From: Prostheceraeus crozeri
Lineage: Eukaryota > Platyhelminthes > Polycladida > Euryleptidae
Direction of reading: 5' to 3'
Length of the DNA stretch: 64,000 nucleotides
Assembly: GCA_907163375.1 (NCBI GenBank)
Contig: CAJQUW010012548.1
Span: forward strand, 1 to 64,000
Made by a program: the position numbers and the translations under genes. Of this stretch, positions 55,776-64,000 are shown piece after piece. The number at the start of each line of letters is the position of its first letter. Positions within the stretch are counted from its first letter, which is position 1. The notes under the pieces were generated by a model. That model had not been told where the DNA came from. It was given only the letters and a program-made list of their open reading frames with translations, and did not search any database.

Positions 55776-57703
55776 TCTAAACTTCACGTGCACTCAAGCT
55801 TCTTGGAACACAAACAACATGTTATATAACTGACACACACTTTGCGCCCAAGCGCATTGATAATGTTGATTGAGCTGATTGACTAATGCAGTGCGCGCAC
55901 ATGATCAAAGACGGTCTGCGGACATTCTTCGCCGAACCGGACCGGCCGGCAGTGCATCATGCATTTGAAAATGACCAATGTAAATCCGCATAGCGATTAA
56001 ATCACAAATCGCAAATAATCTAAACTTACCTTGTTCGGCATTATACTACGACATTTCTGTAAAGCATGTTATGCACGAGACAGTTGCACGATAAATTCCG
56101 CCGAATTAAGTTGTGATCCTCACACGATATGAAGATGAACCAGGAATGAGAATCAGTTTCCTTATTACCGGAAGAAAGTACAGGAAGCTTCGGTAGGTAG
56201 AGAGCGGTGGATGCATTCTTGTACGAGTTCTCTTTCAGTCACCGACCATGTGAAGTTAAAGAACTATCTCATGGAGAACGCATTTTTCCTTTCCTGAAAG
56301 TGATTTGAATTAAAGGAGCCTTGCAAGTATTGCTGCTGATTTGGTGTACCATCTGATCACGCGGAAAGTCAACTGATGAATAAATATTATCAGGAGAACG
56401 CATTCTACCAAACCGTCATTTCATTTAACTTAATCATAATGAAAAATAAGAATATTTTTCTGTGCCAAAGTTACACAACTTTAATCAACTAAATGCATCA
56501 CTATATCGATAAGTAGATTGTCCGCAATGAAGAGTCAATTGAGCAGGGAAGTGACTCTATGGGCTGTCCTTATTCGAGAAACCCATTCGCCTATCTATTC
56601 TGATAACGAACAGTAATCCAAACAAGTGATGAAATGCGATATTCCGAATAAACGAATTAAGAGAGCTAGTAGGCCTCCATGAAGAATACATGCCTGAATA
56701 GAATGCTGTTAGACATCAATCAAGCACCGATATTTGCAGAGGCGAAACACTTCAGCTATATTGTCAACATCTACATGTATCTATTGACCGTCCATCAAAA
56801 GTTGAGTTCTAAGTTAAAAATAGAACGTCTTAAACGTGAAGTAGATGATGTCTATAAATGCATCAAAAACAACGCAAGCAAGCTGCCAGAGAGATTTTAG
56901 TGACCTCGGCCGTCATGATAAACATAGAAATAGAAACAATAATGGTCAACATCTGCTACCCATGCACATCGTCTCCCGCTGGTCTTTTCTCTCCATCCTT
57001 TCATCTTTTACTGCAAAAACATGAAAGAAACCTACTCATCTGCATTGCTCACATTCTACGATTGATCAAAGCATTCAGGAATACACCAGATCGGAGACTG
57101 AACCAAACCTTACTATATAAATTACTATATAAATCTTTGCTTATTTTGTGCTTCTAATGAGTGTTCGGTGTACTCTATAAATTGATTAAGGTCTTATTGA
57201 TTTATGAAATGATTGAAATAACGCTCATTTAAACGCATAAATGGTTCGAAATTTGATTTAAGTGAAGACCGAAGTTTTAATCTAACGCGCCAATTTGATT
57301 AACATTCGCTCACTTTACTCTGCATATTTTAAACCACATCCTTTTGTTGAGGAAGATATACGCAGGTCTACTGCATGCATCACTTCTCGTTGGATAACAA
57401 GCTTTGTTATAAACCAGTTACTTCTTCGAAATTGCGTAAGGCACGTCATGTGAGACGGCAAACTTACTTAGGTAATTGACGATTTCTAATAATTGCTTAT
57501 CGACTTGTGTCCTTCAATGTCCTAAGCAGTTAAATGTCTTATTAAAAATGAAATAAAATCATGTATAAGATGTTTGATTATAAAATTGTGCTAGAACCGG
57601 TCAAAGACAGATCTTAGATGCTAGACAGGAACGTACCGGACAATACCGGTACCGGATTGGCGGACCGGACCGGCTGCAGGTCTGAAATACATCTTTAGAA
57701 AAA
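55776..57703. other. Non-coding, nothing recognised
   Basis: Contains CCGGACCGGCCGG (about 55940) and a related CCGGACCGGACCGGC just before the minisatellite (about 57660). A 73-codon plus frame (56679-56900) is helical but unplaced. Confidence 0.3.
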
Positions 57704-60700
57704 GAATGACCAGCAACAACAGCTGACAAAGTAGCAGCTGTGGCGAAAGACCGGCAACAACAGCCTACAATGTGGCAGATGTGACGAAAGACTGACAACA
57801 ACAGCTCACAATGTGACAGCTGTTTTCCAGCTGTGACGAAAGACCGGCAACAACAGCTCATAATGTGGCAGATGTGACGAAAGACCGGCAACAACAGCTC
57901 ACAATGTGGCAGATGTGACGAAAGACCGGCAACAACAGCCTACAATGTGGCAAATGTGACGAAAGACTGGCAACAACAGCTCACAATGTGACAGCTGTTT
58001 TCCAGCTGTGACGAAAGACCGGCAATAACAGCTCACAATGTGGCAGATGTGACGAAAGACCGGCAACAACAGCTCACAAAGTAGCAGCTGTGGCGAAAGA
58101 CTGACAACAACAGCTCACAATGTGGCAGATGTGACGAAAGACTGACAACAACAGCTCACAATGTGACAGCTGTTTTCCAGCTGTGACGAAAGACCGGCAA
58201 CAACAGCTCACAAAGTAGCAGCTGTGGCGAAAGACCGGCAACAACAGCTCACAATGTGGCAGATGTGACGAAAGACTGACAACAACAGCTCACAATGTGA
58301 CAGCTGTTTTCCAGCTGTGACGAAAGACCGGCAACAACAGCCTACAATGTGGCAGATGTGACGAAAGACCGGCAACAACAGCCTACAATGTGGCAAATGT
58401 GACGAAAGATCGGCAACAACAGCTCACAATGTGGCAGATGTGACGAAAGACTGACAACAACAGCTCACAATGTGGCAGATGTGACGAAAGACCGGCAACA
58501 ACAGCTCACAAAGTAGCAGCTGTGGCGAAAGACCGGCAACAACAGCCTACAATGTGGCAGATGTGACGAAAGACTGACAACAACAGCTCACAATGTGGCA
58601 GATGTGACGAAAGACCGGCAACAACAGTTCACAATGTGGCAGATGTGACGAAAGACCGGCAACAACAGCTCACAATGTGGCAGATGTGACGAAAGACTGA
58701 CAACAACAGCTCACAATGTGGCAGATGTGACGAAAGACCGGCAACAACAGCTCACAAAGTAGCAGCTGTGGCGAAAGACCGGCAACAACAGCCTACAGTG
58801 TGGCAGATGTGACGAAAGACTGACAACAACAGCTCACAATGTGGCAGATGTGACGAAAGACCGGCAACAACAGTTCACAATGCGGCAGATGTGACGAAAG
58901 ACCGGCAACAACAGCCTACAATGTGGCAGATGTGACGAAAGACCGACAACAACAGCTCACAATGTGGCAGATATGACGAAAGACCGGAAACAACAGCTCA
59001 CAAAGTAGCAGCTGTGGCGAAAGACCGGCAACAACAGCCTACAATGTGGCAGATGTGACGAAAGACCGACAACAACAGCTCACAATGTGACAGCTGTGAT
59101 TCAGCTGTGACGAAAGACCGGCAACAACAGCTCACAAAGTAGCAGCTGTGGCGAAAGACCGGCAACAACAGCCTACAATGTGGCAGATGTGACGAAAGAC
59201 TGACAACAACAGCTCATAATGTGGCAGATGTGACGAAAGACCGACAACAACAGCTCACAAAGTGGCAGCTGTGACGAAAGACCGGCAACAACAGCTCACA
59301 AAGTAGCAGCTGTGGCGAAAGACCGGCAACAACAGCCTACAATGTGGCAGATGTGACGAAAGACTGACAACAACAGCTCATAATGTGGCAGATGTGACGA
59401 AAGACTGACAACAACAGCTCACAATGTTGCAAATGTGACGAAAGACCAGCAACAACAGCTCACAAAGTAGCAGCTGTGGCGAAAGACCGGCAACAACAGC
59501 CTACAATGTGGCAAATGTGACGAAGACCGGCAACAACAGCTCACAATGTGACAGCTGTTTTCCAGCTGTGACGAAAGACCGGCAACAACAGCTCACAATG
59601 TGACAGCTGTTTTCCAGCTGTGACGAAAGACCGGCAACAACAGCTCATAATGTGGCAGATGTGACGAAAGACCGACAACAACAGCTCACAAAGTGGCAGC
59701 TGTGACGAAAGACCGGCAACAACAGCCTACAATGTGGCAAATGTGACGAAAGACCGGCAACAACAGCCTACAATGTTGCAAATGTGACGAAAGACCGGCA
59801 ACAACAGCTCACAATGTGGCAGATGTGACGAAAGACCGACAACAACAGCTCACAATGTGGCAGCTGTGACGAAAGACCGGCAACAACAGCTCACAATGTG
59901 ACAGCTGTTTTCCAGCTGTGACGAAAGACCGGCAACAACAGCTCACAATGTGGCAGATGTGACGAAAGACCGGCAACAACAGCTCACAATGTGGCAGATG
60001 TGACGAAAGACCGACAACAACAGCTCACAATGTGGCAGATGTGACGAAAGACCGGCAACAACAGCCTACAATGTGGCAGATGTGACGAAAGACCGGCAAC
60101 AACAGCTCACAATGTGACAGCTGTTTTCCAGCTGTGACGAAAGACCGGCAACAACAGCTCACAATGTGGCAGATGTGACGAAAGACCGGCAACAACAGCT
60201 CACAATGTGGCAGATGTGACGAAAGACCGGCAACAACAGCTCACAATGTGGCAGATGTGACGAAAGACCGGCAACAACAGCCTACAATGTGGCAGATGTG
60301 ACGAAAGACCGACAACAACAGCTCACAATGTGGCAGCTGTGATTCAGCTGTGACGAAAGACCGGCAACAACAGCCTACAATGTTGCAAATGTGACGAAAG
60401 ACCGGCACTAACAGCTCACAAAGTAGCAGCTGTGGCGAAAGACCGGCAACAACAGCCTACAATGTGACAACTGTTTTCCAGCTGTGACGAAAGACCGGCA
60501 ACAACAGCCTACAATGTGACAACTGTTTTCCAGCTGTGACGAAAGACCGGCAACAACAGCCTACAATGTTGCAAATGTGACGAAAGACCGGCAACAACAG
60601 CCTACAATGTGACAGCTGTGATTCAGCTGTGGCGAAAGACCGGCAACAACAGCCTACAATGTGACAACTGTTTTCCAGCTGTGACGAAAGACCGGCAACA

Positions 60701-61262
60701 ACAGCCTACAATGTGACAACTGTTTTCCAGCTGTGACGAAAGACCGGCAACAACAGCCTACAATGTTGCAAATGTGACGAAAGACCGGCAACAACAGCCT
60801 ACAATGTGACAGCTGTGATTCAGCTGTGACGAAAGACCGGCAACAACAGCTAACAATGTGGCAGATGTGACGAAAGACCGGCAACAACAGCTAACAATGT
60901 GGCAGCTGTGATTCAGATGTGACGAAAGACCGGCAACAACAGCTCACAATGTGGCAGATGTGACGAAAGACCGGCAACAACAGCTCACAATGTGGCAGAT
61001 GTGACGAAAGACCGGCAACAACAGCTCATAATGTGGCAGATGTGACGAAAGACCGGCAACAACAGCTCACAATGTGGCAGATGTGACGAAAGACCGGCGA
61101 CAACAGCTCGCAATGTGACAGCTGTTTTCCAGCTGTGACGAAAGACCAGCAACAACAGCCGACAATGTGACAGCTGTGATTCAGCTGTGACGAAAGACCG
61201 GCAACAACAGCCTACAATGTGACAGCTGTGATTCAGCTGTGACGAAAGACTGGCAACAACAG
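57704..61262. repeat. 41/52-bp minisatellite, 3.56 kb
   Basis: Base unit 41 bp (ACAATGTGGCAGATGTGACG + AAAGACCGGCAACAACAGCTC). Unit types: GTGGCAGATGTGACG; GTAGCAGCTGTGGCG; and 52-bp units with CAGCTGTTTTCCAGCTG or CAGCTGTGATTCAGCTG, each a small hairpin. Around eighty units. Because 41 is not a multiple of 3, minus-strand Cys/His-rich frames are fortuitous. Confidence 0.95.
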
Positions 61263-61266
61263 GGGA

Positions 61267-61941
61267 ATGAAGAAGCCGACAAAGCTTTGTCCCTGCAGTG
61301 ATTGTGAAGAGGCACAGATTCCAGATGCTCAATATCTTCGAAGATCAAACAAAATTTGCGCCAAATATGAAGCAGAGTCTCAGAGGAGACTCTATAAGAT
61401 TGATAATGGCCACAACAGAAGAACTCTCCTACTAATGAAAGCGTGGAAGCCTTCCCATTCATCTCAGTTGTGAAGAGATGTGTGGAATGAGTTTGACTCG
61501 GAGAAAATCCGCTGGAAAATTGGCAATGAGTCCGTCGTCGGTGCAGACAATCTCCGAAGCGGATGGCCTGATGGATGGAAGAATTTGGAGGTTCTATCCA
61601 ACACAGAGTACCGCGGATCACATAGACTTCCAAATTGGTTCTTTTCCAGTCACGAGAGCATACGAGAGGCTGTTAGCCGTGTTTCTTGACTTGATATGTT
61701 CCTCTTGTCTTCTCATGTCTTTCTCTCTGAAATTGAAGCAAACTCCCGTGATTTCAAAATATCCAATATAATTGCCACCTCCGCCTTTAGTACGTTCCAT
61801 ACGACAGCCACTCTTCTATATCAAACCACTGTACTATCGAATGATGGGTCCTTAGCCAATAAAGGTGCATTTGTGATCAACGCACTTCAATCAAGGCGCC
61901 GGACTTTCATATTTTCCTTAGGTGAATATGAGAGGACTTAG
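61267..61941 (+). other. Unusually open frame with two stops, possible pseudogene
   Basis: One phase is open from ATG 61267 except for TGA near 61471 and TGA near 61687: MKKPTKLCPCSDCEEAQIPD, RRSNKICAKYEAESQRRLYK; then VWNEFDSEKIRWKIGNESVV and GWPDGWKNLEVLSNTEYRG. A Cys-x-Cys-x-x-Cys start could be a metal site. No family recognised, and other phases are also fairly open, so this may be chance. Confidence 0.2.
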
Positions 61942-62274
61942 TCAGTTTATTTGACGCGCTATCATCGATAAGTTAATGTGGCCGCTAGTCACTGTATTCT
62001 TTACTTTTTTTGACGCTTCCTCCGTTATACTGATAACATTTAATTGCTCAGGATTGGCTTTCGTCAGCCGTCAAATTATCTGACGTACAGAATTCAAGCG
62101 ATCAAGTGATGAATAAATTCTTTATGATGAATGGGCCTGCTTGCCGATATTTTTCAATCTTGAGTCCTGGACTGCTACGTGTCACGTAACAGGTGCAATT
62201 TAGATGCAGACCATTTAGATGCAAGCACGTGTATATCCCACTGTCTATCCATAGATTGCGGGAGAGAGAGCCAA
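61942..62274. other. Non-coding, nothing recognised
   Basis: Leads into the 76-bp tandem array. Confidence 0.3.
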
Positions 62275-62960
62275 TAGTCCGGCAGCCAGCACGAGTTTCT
62301 GCAGCGAACGAGGCCGACAATGAGACTTTCACACAATGATGTACACCTCATAGTCCGGCAGCCAGCACGAGTTTCTGCAGCGAACGAGGCCGACAATGAG
62401 ACTTTCACACAATGATGTACACCTCATAGTCCGGCAGCCAGCACGAGTTTCTGCAGGGAACGAGGCCGACAATGAGACTTTCACAGAATGATGTGCACCT
62501 CATAGTCCGGCAGCCAGCACGAGTTTCTGCAGGGAACGAGGCCGACAATGAGACTTTTACAAAATGATGTGTGCATCATGGTCCGGCAGCCAGCACGAGT
62601 TTCTACAGGGAACGAGGCCGACAATGAGACTTTTACAGAATGATGTGTGCATCATGGTCCGGCAGCCAGCACGAGTTTGTGCAGGGAACGAGGTCGAGAA
62701 TGGGACCCTCACAGAATGATGCGTGAATCATGATCCGGCAGCCAGCACGAGTTTGTGCAGGGAACGAGGTCGAGAATGAGACCCTCACAGAATGATGCGT
62801 GAATCATGATCCGGCAGCCAGCACGAGTTTGTGCAGGGAACGAGGTCGAGAATGAGACCCTCACAGAATGATGCGTGAATCATGATCCGGCAGCCAGCAC
62901 GAGTTTGTGCAGGGAACGAGGTCGAGAATGAGACCTTCACGGAATGGTGCACACCGCATG
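62275..62960. repeat. 76-bp tandem array derived from a foldback-element terminus
   Basis: TAGTCCGGCAGCCAGCACGA recurs at 62275, 62351, 62427 and 62503 with an exact 76-bp period, about nine units to 62960. The unit corresponds base for base to the first 76 bp of the foldback element at 542 (TAGTCCGGGAGC, TGTGCAGGGAACGAGG, CTTTCACA, GTACACCTC). Later units (from about 62735) begin TGATCCGGC. Confidence 0.92.
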
Positions 62961-63513
62961 GATGCTACAAATCTGCGCGTCCGCCAAGTTCCAGCTGGTT
63001 CCTCTTCTTGTCAGATAAAAGAAAAACATATGTAAATCCAATGGGACGGAGATTGCAGTTACTGGCAAAAGTGAAATTTTCTATGCTGTCTTTGATTAAG
63101 CTAAAAGAACTGATGCCAAAAGCATAATCATGCGCATGCATTCTGTCTATGATGCTAAACACATTCAGATTTGACAAGCCTCCGAATGTCGGGAAACACA
63201 AGCATTTCGAACAATTTAGTCTCCATATAACCACATTCTCGCATACATTTCGATAACACATGCAGATAATAGGAAATGACATTAAGACATTCAATGTCAA
63301 GAACTATGGCTGTAAAGCTTTTCAAGTGATAAGAAAAAAACATAAAAATTTTCATTTTTGCCAATAACTGCAATGTGCGTCCCATTGGATTAACCTTTTT
63401 CTTTGGCTATGTCTGACAAGAGGACAAGCCAGATAGAACTCGGCAGACGCGCAGATTCACAGCAGAAAAAGGTGAACATAATTCTGTGAAAGTCTTATTT
63501 TCGACCTCGTTAA
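62930..63513. mobile_element. Foldback-family element, arms about 200 bp, attached to the array
   Basis: 62930-63110 and 63330-63513 are inverted relatives (CGAGGTCGA; ATCTGCGCGTC; CTTCTTGTCAGA; ATCCAATGGGACG). The right arm lacks the terminal TAGTCCGG part. Interior non-coding. Confidence 0.75.
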
Positions 63514-63641
63514 TAGATAATAAAACATTCACAAGTAATATAACAAACATTGGCAATGAGGCAAAGGCTGTAGGTTTTCTTTGAACAGCGTTCTTTGATG
63601 CACGCACTGCGCATGTTCACTGTGCAGGCTTTTCTAAGAGC

Positions 63642-63948
63642 ATGAAACTGAGAAGAAAAGAAATTATCCACAGAGTGCTTGATGTTGAATTTGGAGATTG
63701 CACGTCATCAGATTTCGTAACAAATGGGGGCGTGGGAGTTGAGGCGCAGATGCGAACGCTGGAAGAGAGAGACTATAGAAGCGTTGTCACATGGATACGA
63801 ACTCGCATTTCAAATCCTTCGGTCAGTGCACTTGTGTGTTCGAGGAAGTAGAGTCCCTTTTAAGAAGAATGAAGTAGAGGAAGTGATGAATGATTTCCAT
63901 CTAAGTGTCTGCCGAACTATTGTGACACACTTCTTGACTAATCATTAA
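63642..63948 (+). pseudogene. Mobile-element protein tail, family not resolved
   Basis: Plus-strand frames contain LEERDYRSVVTWIRTRIS and FQILRSVHLCVRGSR, a W-I-R-T-x-x-S-F-x-x-L-R-S-x-x-x-C-x-R-G-S-R pattern I associate with C-terminal tails of repetitive-element proteins. I cannot assign the superfamily; the copy is fragmentary. Confidence 0.35.
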
Positions 63949-64000
63949 AAATATTTATTGTAGGAATTCATGTTTACCAAAAGGCTTTCACCTAAGTCTA

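Noticed and set aside
57704-61262. CRISPR-like look of regularly spaced units
   Set aside because: There are no unique spacers; the whole unit repeats, and the setting is a eukaryotic genome.
57601-61332. Cys/His-rich frames in the minisatellite (for example HICHIVSCCCRSF)
   Set aside because: The 41-bp period is not a multiple of three and frames break constantly; no gene context.

Overview
The window looks like nuclear DNA of an invertebrate animal. It is AT-rich and intron-containing, with few genes in a dense crowd of mobile elements. Host-type coding sequence is limited to: the 5' exon of an alpha-2-macroglobulin / thioester-protein family gene (minus strand, 5669-7396); a two-exon short-chain dehydrogenase/reductase closest in layout to dicarbonyl/L-xylulose reductase (minus strand, 33002 to about 26850, intron 5.46 kb); and one intronless 226-residue open frame I do not recognise (23096-23776). 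I saw no tRNA, rRNA, operon-like structure or prokaryotic signal. I cannot place the animal to phylum.

Layout. 1-3.2 kb: a broken Myb/SANT-like fragment, a 77-bp tandem repeat interrupted by a 748-bp foldback element, and a second foldback of about 1.8 kb. 3.2-10.2 kb: the A2M-family exon with its presumed first intron and 5' flank. 10.2-17.6 kb: two degraded LINEs of one CR1/L2-like group, the first split by an inverted-repeat element with a hammerhead-like end and a 12-bp target duplication, the second followed by a hAT element nested in an older hAT-like, AATTCC-rich element. 22-26 kb: a Penelope-like RT fragment, the orphan ORF and an inverted-repeat transposon. 26.8-33 kb: the SDR gene, whose intron holds at least three MITE groups. 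33.7-36.4 kb: a piggyBac element. 38.9-41.1 kb: a 2.2-kb GA/CGG/GT compound satellite. 44-53 kb: Penelope-type ends carrying hammerhead-like motifs, with a near-intact intron-containing Tc1 transposon. 54.8-55.8 kb: two further inverted-repeat pieces. 57.7-61.3 kb: a 41/52-bp minisatellite. 62.2-63.5 kb: a 76-bp tandem array built from the end of the same foldback family seen at 0.5 kb.

The most interesting signal is a set of hammerhead-ribozyme-like motifs at seven or eight places in six unrelated repeat contexts. Helix I sequences differ between loci yet stay complementary. Hammerheads are known in the terminal repeats of Penelope-like elements, and two protein traces (a reverse transcriptase core and a GIY-YIG-like tail) support that link. 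Other points: the SDR has lost two of four catalytic residues (Ser136 to Cys, Lys153 to Asn); the 219-bp CACTG-ended MITEs can be compared with their own unfilled target sites inside a local 71-bp repeat; and the repeat register at 0.5-1.3 kb proves a 3-bp TAA target duplication. All reads are by eye, with no database search.
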